This document shows, piece after piece, positions 12,762 to 24,500 of a stretch of 64,000 nt of DNA. Under the pieces are notes generated by a model, which did no database searches, was not told the origin of the DNA, and saw only the letters and a list, made by a program, of their open reading frames with translations. Position 1 is the first letter of the stretch. Every line of letters starts with the position of its first letter. The stretch is taken from contig NC_063044.1 of the NCBI RefSeq assembly GCF_018812025.1, positions 47,124,077-47,188,076 on the forward strand, in the 5' to 3' direction. The stretch is from Megalobrama amblycephala. Lineage: Eukaryota > Chordata > Actinopteri > Cypriniformes > Xenocyprididae. A program made the position numbers and the translations under genes.

Positions 12762-15700
12762 GCAGAAGCACGGAGTCACTCCCTCTCTCCTTACGCCACC
12801 TCAGGGACGCTGCTTCCCATGCTCATGAAGAACTGCAGCAGTGCTGCCAACTTAGGCGAGTTAAGCATCAAAGACCCGAAGAAGTGCTTCAGTGTGGACA
12901 CTGAGGGTTTTCTGGAAAAACCCCATGGTACCGATGACCATCGCAGGCACTCAATTGAGATTTGCTCTTCAGTAGATGATGGGCTGTTTGGTCAAGAACT
13001 CAGCGAAAAGAGGCACGTTCCTATGCGCGGACAGTCATTGCACATTCCCCGGAAGAAAAAGATGAGCCCTCTGTAGCGCCCCCTTCCTCTAACTGGGAAT
13101 TTTATGGGTGACGCCCTGGTTCTTTAACCCCTTAACCAGCGCCCCCCTTTTTGAGTATTTATATGAAAATGCACTCTCCAAACTTTAATGTTTATAATTC
13201 AAGAATGCTTTGGAATGCATTGGTAACATTGGTCTTGTTTTAAAGAAGACACTCAGTAGGTTGTAGCTGAAGTGAAACCACTTCAAAAAATTCAAGTATG
13301 AAAAGGTTATAAAAGTTTGAATTTACTGTAAATCAAATGTACTGTATTTAACATTTTATATTTTATGTAAAATATGTATTTCACAGAATGTGTGTTTGAT
13401 GCATCCAAAATGGCCGATATTCATATTAATGCATTTTTATTAATATTTATGTTAATAATTTATGGCTGATGATTTATCAGTTTTACTTTTGCTTTCATAT
13501 ATTCATGTACTCCTATTTTATATATTTATTCTTATCATATTTTCAAGTATTTACTTGTTATTGTACCCTTATGATCATTCTTCTTTTATATTTAAGAGTA
13601 TGTATACTCGTTATATTCAGTTGTCTTTAAAGTGTTACAGTGTGACAGGTCACGCTGACACGATTGTGCAAAACATGTCTGTTATTAATTCTGATGACAT
13701 TTGAAAAGTGTAAGATTTGCAAAATACAAGGGAAAGGCCCCTATGACATCACGGATAAATCCATTGACCTTTTTGATTAACGAAAACAAGGTCTGAGTAA
13801 ATTTCCCTGTACGCTTATGGTATAATATGGACTGAGTTGTTGACAATTGGGCTTTTCCCTCCTTTGCTCTCCTTTGCTTCTGCTTCTTCTCTCTTATCTG
13901 TAAATGTCTTAATTATTGCTCTTTTTGATAGAATACTCTGGATTTTACAATCCCCTAAATTTTATTATTAACTATTGACTGCTTCTTTATGGTTGTTATT
14001 TTACCTTTTGGTTTTATTAAGTATTTTCATTATCGATTAAAGTTTGTGTGTGAGGCTAAATTTAATTGTAATGAATAAATCATTTTTCATCAACGTTATC
14101 ACAGCCTGGATCTCATTTTCCTAAGTTTCAGCACCAGTTTTACTTTAAAATTGATATAAATTCAAAGCCATATGTCTTCATATCATAACTTGATATCACA
14201 AAAATTGAAGTTCCTATAACATTTTGTTCAGTCTCATCCACCCAAGTGCACATTTTTGTATTTCCACCTGAATTTGACATAGCCACGTCTAAATGTTCAC
14301 CCTACACACATATAGTGGAAGAAATTTAAAATGTTGGTGTCATTGTACAGACAACTTATTAAAATAACATAATTAGCTTGCAATACTTGCAAAATAATGT
14401 TGTAAATGTTTAAAAGATTACAATATTTACAAAAAAAATAGGCGCTTGTGTTTTTATTTCTAAATCCTGTCTTTGAAAAGCTGTAATTTAGGTTCTGCTT
14501 GCTCTACTGACCAGCTGTTTGTTTTGTTTGATTCCACTGGGTAAAAGATGATACAGAGTTTGTGGCTGATTTTAGTGTAGAGAATCAGTGATCGTGTAGA
14601 AATGTGAGGTTAGTGTTTGTTTTCATGCAGTGATCACATTTCACTGCGTGATTCTTTCAAAGATTATTGGAACTACTATGTTAAAACATTATAATAAACT
14701 ATATAGCTGAATTTCTGAGAATGAGAGCTTTCTTATGATATGTGACTTGTCCGTTTTGTGAAAAGCATATAAAATAAATATTCATATCCCAACCCCCCCC
14801 CCCCACCCCACCCAGTAGGGGGGCGATGTGGGATGACTATTTATTTAAACCTTAATTTATTACTTTGTGTAACATAAAAACAAAAGTCATTATATTGTAT
14901 GTAAAGCTGAGAATCTAAGCTTTCAAATGGTACCATATATGGAGTTATATTAATGCCAAAAGTGTTAGAAAATTAAGTGTAAACGTTATGACGTCACACT
15001 GCGGGTTAAGAGGTTTATGGGGTTAATTTGTAATGCTATCCATTTTGTTTATACCTCAATATAGCAGGAAAAATGTAGAACTCAATTACCACAAATACAA
15101 AATAAGTTAAATCAGACTTGAATGTTATCAATAGAAAAGAAAGAAAATATATATGTGATGTATTCGTTTCAATAAAGCTTCTGTTAAAACAAGTGTATGA
15201 GTCCTTTTCTCAAAACGACATTTACATGAAACAAAATAAACGGTATCAATGAAAAATAAAACGTTTCCAACCCAATAGAAATTCCTAAGCCGGCAAATGA
15301 TTTAAATAACCCTTAGTTTCTGTTGCAGGCCTGTTTCGCTGCTCGGCCAAAAACACACGGCCGCTTCACTCAATTGAGCCACAAAGAAAATAAAAATAAA
15401 CAGGTACCTTTATAGAAAATGTTGCTCTCTTCAATCAGGATCAGTCACAGTCCGTCAGGTTAATCGAAATCCATCAATCGCGAGCCGCACTCTCGAGCAG
15501 CCGTCAGCGGTTCTCTATTGATCCAGCAGCTCAGCTTCTCTCGCTCCGTTCAACAGCGCACGAGACTCCCGAACATCCGTTGTGTCGTTCTCCCTCAGCT
15601 CGTACGATAAAGACACTGGCTCGCCGCCAGCGGTTCTTCCGTTCACGTCTGTGACGCACTTTAAATATACTCGAACATCGCGGTCACGCTTAGCCAGCAG

Positions 15701-16375
15701 TAACACAGTTCAAAGTCCACTCTAATATCCTCGAGATGAACTATAAAGTACACAATTCTATAAACAATTCACACTTCTCGCCGACATCTCACACCTGCTG
15801 TTCCCCTTCACTCGTGCGTTATTCTCTCCTTCTGCTTCTTGTCCCGCCCCTCCTCCATATCCTGATACCTGATAGGTTATTATTCACAAAGTACCCAATC
15901 AAATAATAAAGAAATCAATTTAGGTTATTTCGGAGCACATTTTCCACAGTACATTAACTTTAACCTAACTTTATACAATTTTTCAAAACAAACTTTATCT
16001 AAATCAGAAACCCATAACAAATACCCACATGGGCTACACCTCCCTGTATCTCCATTTGAAATGGAGGCCCCTGCCTCTCTTGCATCCATGAAAAAGTTGT
16101 CCGAGAGCAGCATGTTACTCCGGAGGAGGACGCCATCCTATGACCTGGCCCTGCAGCGGGACTCTCTGGATTTGCCGGAGAACCAGCTGTCTACCCAGCC
16201 GCTCATCAAAGTAGAGCGGCACCCCTCTCACTGTGCCGAGTATCTGTCCCTGCCGCCCCCCGCCCCAATGGGCAGTCTGGCAGGCATTCTGTGTGAAAGC
16301 ACACAGCCGCCCCCCTTTGACAGCAGATTTGAAGAATCCACGGACTTCAGCTCTATAAACAGGACAGCCCAATGA
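12762..16375 (+). pseudogene. cacna1h: Broken C-terminal tail of the cacna1h-like channel
   Basis: Beyond the TAG at 12759-12761 the same frame continues open (AEARSHSLSPYATSG, then KCFSVDTEGFLEKP, RRHSIE) to KKKMSP at 13,052-13,070. This follows the order of the mammalian Cav3.2 tail. There the 2,967-bp insertion begins and supplies a stop (tag at 13,074-13,076). After the insertion, 16,043 onward gives PCISI, which completes the family motif KKKMSPPCIS. A run of three T (16,055-16,057) then puts a stop in frame. Shifted by one base, a 104-codon frame follows at 16,061-16,375 (LLRRRTPS, RDSLDLPENQ), again matching the Cav3.2 tail order. The exon was therefore once continuous. Whether a channel truncated at 12,761 is still made cannot be told from sequence. 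Confidence 0.8.
13072..16038 (-). mobile_element. LTR-type insertion (solo LTR or non-autonomous element) in a coding exon
   Basis: The inserted block starts TGTAGC and ends GCTACA, giving the TG...CA ends of LTR retroelements, and is flanked by CCTC at 13,068-13,071 and 16,039-16,042, a 4-bp target duplication. It contains no long open frame and I found no pair of internal LTRs. The GC-richer block at 15,320-15,900 and the AT-rich remainder look like one long LTR, in which case this is a large solo LTR. Minus orientation is only a guess, from the more typical tgtagccc start on that strand. A TG...CA-ended non-LTR insertion is the alternative. Confidence 0.7.
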
Positions 16376-17077
16376 GGGACATCGGCTTTAGCCAAATTTT
16401 ACCGTTCACACTCGAGGGTGCGGCATCTAGTTGAACGGGGGATGTTGACCTCTTTCTGTAGCCAAAGTTTCATGGGATATGCAATTTCAGGTTTCCAAAT
16501 GGAACTCTGGTTCTTATTTTAGTCCCAGTGCTCAATCACATTGATTTGAGTTCAGGATGTGTAGTGTTATCGGCGCTAGGGGTGGGCTAAGGGGGCTGGA
16601 GCCCTGAATGTTTTCGCAAAAGCCCTGCATCTTTCAGGTTTGAGGATTCTTAATAGTGCTCTCTAAATATATTTTTTCTAAATATCTCTCTCTATTAAAA
16701 TATGTTAAACAGTCCAATACCGCTTTTCTACAGTATTCATCATAAGTATCCATACACCGGCAGCGCTTTCTCTCTCTTCTCTCCAACAGCGCGTTCACGC
16801 ACACCGCAGATGTACAGAGCCACGCCTCCTGTCACTCACTCAGAGCAGCGGCAGGCCTCGAGACGCTCGTTCGGTCCGGTTGAAGGGTTTTTGTTATGAT
16901 CAGAGCCATAGAGAGAGTCTCTCTATGTCTCTCTATGGCTCTGGTTATGATATAACAAAATAGCATATAGCATATAACATATTAGCATATAACTAATATG
17001 ACAACTTTAGCACATTTATCTGAATAGGTACAATTACAAATGCATAAATAATGTTGAGATTAATGTTTTAAAAATAA
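16376..17077. other. Intergenic region with a short hairpin
   Basis: No gene recognised. A perfect-looking hairpin at 16,901-16,943 pairs cagagccatagagagag with its complement across a short loop. The segment 16,690-16,900 is GC-richer than its surroundings but has only a short open frame without family resemblance. Confidence 0.4.
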
Positions 17078-17571
17078 AATTTTGTTTATTGAACATTTGT
17101 AAAATAAAAATAAAAAGTCAATATGACATTTGCAATTGTGCTCATATTTGTGAAAACAGCCCTCTTTCTTGTGATATTGCTTAATTATATCATATGTTAT
17201 CAAGAGCTACGTTTTTGAAATCATATCTTGAATTTTGTGGGCATTTGTATTAATTTTGGTGACATTTTTTGACACAATCCCTTGTTGATTTCTGACCTGG
17301 CACAACAGCAACAAAATAAAATAATGAAATTAGAAATAAGTTGATTTGATGCAGGAAGTTTTACAAACAATGAAATTAATGATGTTAACAAAGACATCAG
17401 ACAATGCAACTGCAATTTGGTGATATCCCTGCAGTTGTGGTCTTGAAATAAAATCCCGAGTCCTTTTAGTCTGAGACAAAGACAAGACCGAGACCAAATG
17501 CGGCCAAGACCAAGACCTTTAAAAAATGGTCTTAAGACCGGTCTCAAGACCAAGACGAGTGCTACAACACT
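17078..17571. mobile_element. Half of a DNA transposon, cut by the duplication border
   Basis: The end ctacaacact at 17,562-17,571 and the gaccaagaccgagac-type interior match the complete element at 32,284-32,896. Only about 490 bp are present. The flanking aggctgaag (17,572-17,580) is the reverse of one target-site copy seen beside the complete element. Confidence 0.75.
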
Positions 17572-17732
17572 AGGCTGAAGCACAGAAAATGAAATATGTA
17601 AATATTTGAAGTGAGATATTTCTTTCTCACTTATCTGGTTTTAACCACATACTCAGATCATGTTTATGTGTGTGCGTGTGTGCACACTTCCTGTACATCT
17701 TTATTAACACTATAGCTAAACTGTAGATGCAG

Positions 17733-18666
17733 ATATAAAAGAGAAGTGGGTCCAGGACAAGGGCAGATTCTATGTTTTCTCCACTGATACCATGGACTGG
17801 AACAGCAGCAGAGAACGCTGTCAGGATCTGGGTGGAGACCTGGTCATCATCAACAGCATGGAAGAGCAGGTACAGATGGGGAGCAGTGTGACTAGGATAA
17901 AGAAAACGATGTGTTTTAAAATAATACATTTTGGGTTTCATTACACAAGACAATGAAAAGAGCCCTTGTTTTTGTGTTGTAGGAATTTCTCTCTGAAAGA
18001 GTCATTGACTACCACTGGATTGGCCTGACCGACAGCCAGACAGAGGGGGTGTGGCTTTGGGTGGACAACACCCCCTTAAACAACAACCTCTTGTAAGTAT
18101 CATTTTAAAAGCCTGTCAGGATATTCAGTTCTGTAATTAGTGACGAATCACAAACCAATGAAGCTGTTATTTTGCCAACACAAAAAAAAGTTTCAGTGGT
18201 GTTGTATATATTTACTAGGTGTTTTGCGCAAAAAAAGAGAGTCCTATATAAGGATAAATGTGTTAAATGTTTGCACAATACTTTAATGTTTAATGTTTTT
18301 TCTAGTGATAAAAAGTATGTTTATGAATTAAAATTAAAATAAATTTTTTTTAACCAAAATTCCTAAAATGATTGCATGATGGGAACCTCTAAAGGTTTCT
18401 ATATATGAAGCACCTGACAGAACCCTTTAAGGTTCAATATAACCTTTTACTTTTAAGAGTTTTTGTTCTATTCTTGATCTCATACATGTATAGGCTAATA
18501 CTACACTTTGTTTTAGATGGGAGTCACCCCAGATGACTGGAAAGTTGAAAATCCTTTGCATGGTGAAGACTGTGTTATCTTAAAGGGTGAGAAATGGGGG
18601 GACGTTTCTTGTTTGAGGAAAGAGAAAAGGATCTGTGAGATCCCATGCTCTCCATCACCTCAGTGA
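17733..18666 (+). pseudogene. Headless C-type-lectin gene copy with frameshift
   Basis: Three CTLD exons are present with intact splice sites: 17,733-17,869 (KWVQDKGRFYVFS ... RCQDLGGDLVIINS), 17,983-18,092 (HWIGLTDSQTEGVWLWVD) and 18,517-18,666. They copy exons 4-6 of lectin gene A in inverted orientation. No tail, transmembrane or stalk exon precedes them, because the duplicated block starts at 17,078. In the last exon a run of five C is four C at about 18,527-18,530, shifting the frame so that the conserved EDC, WGD and ICEIPC region is lost. Called a pseudogene on both counts. Confidence 0.85.
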
Positions 18667-18852
18667 CAGAGATCTAAATGAATAATTAAAAGAGATTAAT
18701 TTTACTGCTTGTATTTAGATGTAGTTATCTTTAAACTTTAAACCTGTCGTCATAATGAGTGTTGAGTTGTAATAATTATTGGTCATGTGTAATGCCATAC
18801 ATGTTATGTTTGTAAATAAAGTCATACATTTACACCCTGCGTACTGTAGGCT

Positions 18853-18953
18853 ACACTCTCAGAAACTAAAGTACAAATTTGTACCCTTGAGGGTACAGCC
18901 CCAGTGACAAGCCATTGTACCCCTAAAGGTACAATTTTGTACTTTATTTTCTG
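18853..18953. repeat. Small palindromic element (left arm copy)
   Basis: The halves aaagtacaaatttgtaccct and its complement near 18,925-18,950 form a roughly 100-bp hairpin with ctcagaaa / ttttctgag tips. The mirror copy is at about 30,903-31,003. Confidence 0.6.
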
Positions 18954-19344
18954 AGGTTGCTGTGCCCAATTCTGTTGTATAGGCCTAGTACTTTACTTAA
19001 TTCTGTTTCAAACTTGTTTTGTAAAAAGCCAAAATGCTGAAATGTGGTGTCAGAATAATGCCCAGTCATTTGCAAAGAAATTTCACAATGTTCTCAACAT
19101 GCCAAACATAAGAATTCATAGGATAAGCTTCAGACAACAGCAATCTGAATTGCTATTCCTGAACAATTGCTTTATATTTTTGGGCATTAGGCTTATAGTG
19201 TTTATTGTTAGCCTATTAAAACGCTAGGATATTTATTATGACGTCTTAAACGCACAACAGCTCACTAAAATATATTAAAATAACGCATCCAATCTCTTTC
19301 GTCCTAATCCATTAGTAAATTAGCTAAACCATAAATGCTTTCTT

Positions 19345-19989
19345 TAGTTCACCCAAAAATTCTGTCAGTAATTACTCACCCTCATGTCGTTCCACATCCG
19401 TAAGACCTTCGTTCATCTTCAGAACATAAGTTAAGATATTTTTGATAAAGTACGATGGCTCAGTGAGGATAATTAACACATTCAGATTCCCAGAAAGCTA
19501 CTAAAGATGTATTTAAAACAGTTCATGTGACTACAGTGGTTCAACCTTAATGTTATGAAGCGATGAGAATATTTTTTGTGCACCGAAAATAATGACTTTA
19601 TTCAACAATATCTAGTGATGGGTGATTTCAAAACACTGGAGCGTGTATCAAACTACCAGAGTCACATGAACCATTGAAATTTCAAAACACTTATTACGTA
19701 ATGAAGCCTTTTTTTTGTTGTTTTTTGGCACACAAAAAGTATTCTCATCGCTTCATAACATTAAGTTTGAACCATCTTTAGTTGCTTTCTGGGCATTGAA
19801 AAAGAAAATTAACTTGCTTAACATGTTTAATATTTTTAAACTTGCAATGCAGGCCTTACTGAGCCATTGGATTTCATCAAAAATATCTTAAATTGTGTTC
19901 TGAAGATGAACGAAGATATTACGGGTGTAGAACGACATGACGGTGAGTTAATTAATGACTGAAATTTCATTTTTGGGTGAACTAACCCT
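19345..19989. repeat. T3-family MITE (left arm copy)
   Basis: Inverted ends carry cattaattactcaccctcat-type sequence at the left and gggtgaactaaccct at the right, followed by TTAA. It is the mirror of 29,818-30,512 but lacks about 50 bp near 19,650. Confidence 0.75.
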
Positions 19990-20182
19990 TTAAATCAGTT
20001 ATAATGTCTTTATTTAGAGAAGTACTAAATAAATAAATATTCATAAGAGAAAAGCAGATTATTTAGCCTACAATCATTTATTTAAGAATTGAGTCTGTTT
20101 CATTTGAGAATGGTAATTGAGAACCTTTTGTTTATGTAGGCTATAAAAAATGACTTTGTGAAATAAAGAAATTGATAACATG

Positions 20183-21526
20183 CAAGAATAAGATTTGTAA
20201 GATTTGACATTTCCACAATCCTGTCGATTGACCAAAGATGGCTCACGGTAACACGAGATAAGAATTTATCCTTAACATATATATCGTGATAAAATGGTGT
20301 TTATTAAAAAATTATCTCAATACCGCGGTAAACGTGCATGTCCATGTGAAAACTGTACAATATAATGTGATAACTAACGTTACTGCCATACCTTTGCTGT
20401 CAATGTCACCCAAAACCTTGAGCAGGAAAATCACCTCTTTTAGATCACTGACACGGATCAATATGTGTTGTTTGCCATGATTTTAATAAAACCTCGCGAC
20501 ATGCAGGGGTGTGAGATTTATATCGGCACCACCAGCCAATGAACAGCTGTGGATTTCTGCTGGGTTTCCCCCATCTCACTCAACTATTTAAGAAAACCTA
20601 TTTTCTCACGTGGAAAGATGTACATTTATGCACTGAGATTGTCGACAAAAATCATAATATTGTAGGCTATAAATAAAATAAAATAAAAACCTACATATGT
20701 TAATACCTGTACCATGACTTTAGACACATGAAAATGCAAAATTTACTTCTTAATGATTGAGTTTAGGCTTGTTTAAGATTATCATTCTTTTTCTTACCAA
20801 GTACTGATGATTAGACAACAAATGCATTTATCAAATACAATATCTGCCATTTTGAGACTTGCAGCCACACACTGCCCCCTCCATGTAAAACCACATACAT
20901 TCCACACAGTGATTTGTTGTTCAAATGAACACATTTATTCCTGATGCACAAGCATCCATTGTATATTAATTAGCACATTTATTCAAGTCTGCAACTTGAA
21001 AAGGCAGCAAAACACACAGGTAAATGTGCACATGCCATCATCAGACAGCTTCTTCAATATATCATTTGCATGTAAATCCTTTATACAGACCTAAAGGCCT
21101 AGATCCACAATGATTACTCAAATCTAAGTGCAAATAAAATTTCAGTTCATACTCATTACAAAAACCCAAATTACTCAGTGCTAAGCATCTGTCTTCTGCT
21201 TTTTACACAAAAAAAAAAACACACATAACAAAACAAAACAAAAACAGGTTTGGGAAAAGTGCAAAGCAGTTAAAAAAAAAAAAAAAAAAAACTTGATTAC
21301 AGTAAAAACATTTAACTGAATCTGAGTTGTTTCCCTTTAAAAGTGGATTTGAAATTATAGTAGTTTTAAAGCAGTAAGGCACTTGGTTAACTCTGCATTA
21401 CTGTTAGGTTGTGCAGTGGTTAATTTTTTAATAATCACACAGATCCTCCCTCTGTTCTTCTCCGGAGCCATATCTAACATATATATGCACATCTGAATGA
21501 TTATGAAGGTTACGTGTTACTGATAC
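20183..21526. other. retsat 3' flank and probable 3' UTR
   Basis: No gene is seen at 20,183-20,900. On the minus strand, AATAAA hexamers at 20,978-20,983 and 20,934-20,939 lie about 550-590 bases beyond the retsat stop and are plausible polyadenylation signals. A-rich runs occupy 21,209-21,292. Confidence 0.45.
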
Positions 21527-24500
21527 TTATTCTTTCTTCTTGTTGTTGCAATTCTTGACTTTTCTGGCAAGACCGATGGAATCTAGATGAAGATCACGGT
21601 TCAGGATGACAGAACCACACGTGAGCGCTCCTGCCAATGCTCCAGCAAAACCACACAACATCATATCCTGACCTGCAAGTGAAGTGCAGATTTGAAAGAA
21701 AAAGGAGACAAAGCAGAGATCTCAGGACATCCATTGAAATGCACTTTGCCTTTTCTTCATTTTAAACAGCAAATACAAAAAAATGCAAGGCTCGGCCTAA
21801 GTCTCAAAATATACTTTTGGATGGTATAACTATACTGTATGGACTTGCACGCATTAAGGAAGTTTTCCCGAACAGGGTTTCGTGAGTTCATGAAAAGCGA
21901 AGCAATATAATTTAGTGTGATGATTATCAAATAAAAGCCTGCAATTGAATTAAATAACTATAGTTTGTTTATAACTATAGTTTATAGTTTGATGTACTGG
22001 GTGTTTCAGAGTAAAGAAAGTAAAAATGAAAATACCGTGTCAGAAACAAGTTTCCATAACTACTACTACTAATAATTATAACTACTTTTATTAATATTAT
22101 TATTATCAACATCAGAGAATCGTGAACATGCAAATGTGTCGATAATTATTGTTTAAGTTTTAACTTAAAATCTCAAGGGGTACTCCAAGTACTTTTTTTT
22201 TTATATACATCTAAGCAGTTCAGCTGACAAAAAAAGTTTATGAAACCCTGCATTAAAGGGTTAGTTCACCCCAAAATAAAAATTCTGTCATTAATTACTC
22301 ACCCTCATGTTGTTCCAAACCAGTAAGACTTTCGTTCATCTTCAGAACACAAATTAAGATATTTTTGATGAAATCTGGGAGATTTCTGTCCCTTTACAGA
22401 ACAGCTAGGTGACTACCACTTTTACACTTCAAAAGTTCATAAAGAGATCGGAAAACTAATCCATATGAATCGAGCGGATTAGTCCAAATTATCTACAGAG
22501 ACACGATCGTTTTATATGATGAACAGATTGAATTTAGGCTTTTATTCACATATAAACATTGATCAGTGAACAAACAGAAGCTCAATCGACCCTGCTTGAT
22601 GCGTGAGAACAAACCTCTTTCTGAAGCTCAAACATGCTGCGAAACACAAGAATGAACCTCAGTGGTTCTTGCACGTCAAGCAAACAAGCTTCTGTTTACC
22701 ACAACTGATGTGTGAGTTGATGAATGTTTACATGTGAATAAAAGCCTAAATTAAATCTGTTCATCATTAAAAGCGATTATGCCTCTTCAGAAAATCTAGA
22801 ATAAACCACTAAATTCATATGGATTATTTTTACAACCTCTTTATGGACCTTTTGAAGCTTCAAAGTGTCAGTTGCGTAGCTGTTTATGGAGGGACAGAAA
22901 GCTCTCAGATTTCATCAAAAAGATCTTCATTTGTGTTCCAAAGATGAAGGAAAGTCACACCCTTTAAGGCAAAAAGGCAGAATCAGATGCAATCACCTGT
23001 GAGGAAGAGGTTTTTAATGGGTGTCTGTGGTCTGATGATGGCATTTAGTTCAGTGTTGAAGCGAGGAATTCCATGATCGACTCCATAGATCTCTCCTTTA
23101 GGAGCACCAATGTAATGCTGATTCGTGATTGGGGTGCCTGCATCCACATATTCAATCTACAGATAGAGACAGACAAAAAGAGTGCATAATAAAACTAAAT
23201 CAAAAGGAAAAAAATGTGCAATTTAGAGACAAAGACCGTGTTTGTAGAGTTCACACCCTGTCCTTGATCTTAGGAAAGATCTCAGTCACTGCTTCTAATA
23301 TGTTATTGATGAACGCCTGCTTCAGCTCCTTATAATCTGTGCTTCTGTTCTTCACTTTGTCATCTTTCCACTCTTCAAACCATTCATAGTTAGCAAAGCT
23401 AACAACAGTCACGGTGGATTTACCTGTAGGGAAAACGATGATGCATCAAGCAGAATTGTCAGTTATTTTAGTAGAGAATGTGTAATAATTGTTTTGATTA
23501 CATGTGTGGTCAAATGTGGACAAGCTCAAAACACTTTGGATGCATTTTACACATGTATCTTTGTCCACTTGTGAGCAGATAAACAAAACAAAAAAAATCC
23601 AGATGTGAATATCATTGTATCTACTATTTTTCTCTCTACCTGGTTTTCTTTCTGGCCAAGTTGGGTCTTTGGCAGAGGGAGAGGCCACAAAAATCACAGG
23701 AACACTTTTAGAAGATTCTTCCCTGCTCCCCTTCATGTAACCCTCCATCCTGGAAGAACAGTAGACATGTGCACATAATGAGAGGCGTGCTGTTTTTAGA
23801 AAAATGGTTGAAGAATACACAAAATATTGGTAGGTTCACACTCACAGCTCATCCAAATTGTTCTCAGAGAAGATAAAGAAATTGTCTGCTTTTAGGCCCA
23901 GCTCCTCCTTTGTCCCATCCAAACCAATGAAAATACTGAGACCACCATCTCCATGCTGCACCATACTCAACTGTTTCTGGATCGCTGCACAGTACCATCA
24001 CAAAAAGACCATACAGTATGCTCACATTAAAAGAAATACTGTACAAACTTCACAGCAGAGGATACTAAACAAAGCGGGCATTTTGGCATAACTTTGTGTG
24101 GTTTTGTCTGTTCAAACGCGAAAGAGAACTGAATGCGGCCGGCACGCTGAAGCGGCTTTCTGTGTGCATGAGTCGTATGAGTCTGTCACACAGACAGGAG
24201 ATTCACAGACAGCGCGCAAGTACAGATATAAGTTTTCTTTTTTGCATCTTATCATGCTTGAATGGTTAAATAGCACTTAAATGAATGATAGCGTGATCAT
24301 ATAATGCAATGCTAGCTAAAGGATGATGGGAAAAAATGGATACTGCATTAATTGCATTGAATATTTTTAACGCGTTAAACTGAAAACAATTTATTGCATA
24401 CATTAACATGTTAATTTTGACAGCATTAATAACAATCTAAAAATATGTTGTTGTCGTTGTAGTATCGCTCACCAGGCATAGTCTGCACATCTTTAGGCAG

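Larger units (their letters stand above)
17078..20182. repeat. Left arm of a ~3.1-kb inverted duplication
   Basis: Read in reverse, this block matches 29,622-32,775 almost base for base. It covers lectin exons 4-6, their introns, the 3' flank, a small palindromic element and a T3 MITE. Long stretches are identical, for example a 61-codon open frame at 19,042-19,227 that recurs unchanged at 30,629-30,814. Differences are single bases plus an indel of about 50 bp near 19,650. The match stops at 17,078 and 20,182, where both copies diverge abruptly. Confidence 0.9.

Noticed and set aside
15515..15706. Minus-strand 63-codon frame inside the cacna1h insertion as a retroviral gene
   Set aside because: Short, with no recognisable motif, and within what looks like a long LTR.
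17221..17583. 120-codon minus-strand frame (and mirror at 32,272-32,633)
   Set aside because: Composed of the transposon with gaccaagac-type repeats; no coding signal.
19042..19227. 61-codon frame recurring identically at 30,629-30,814
   Set aside because: Identical only because both lie in the inverted duplication; no family feature, and it lies 3' of the lectin exons.
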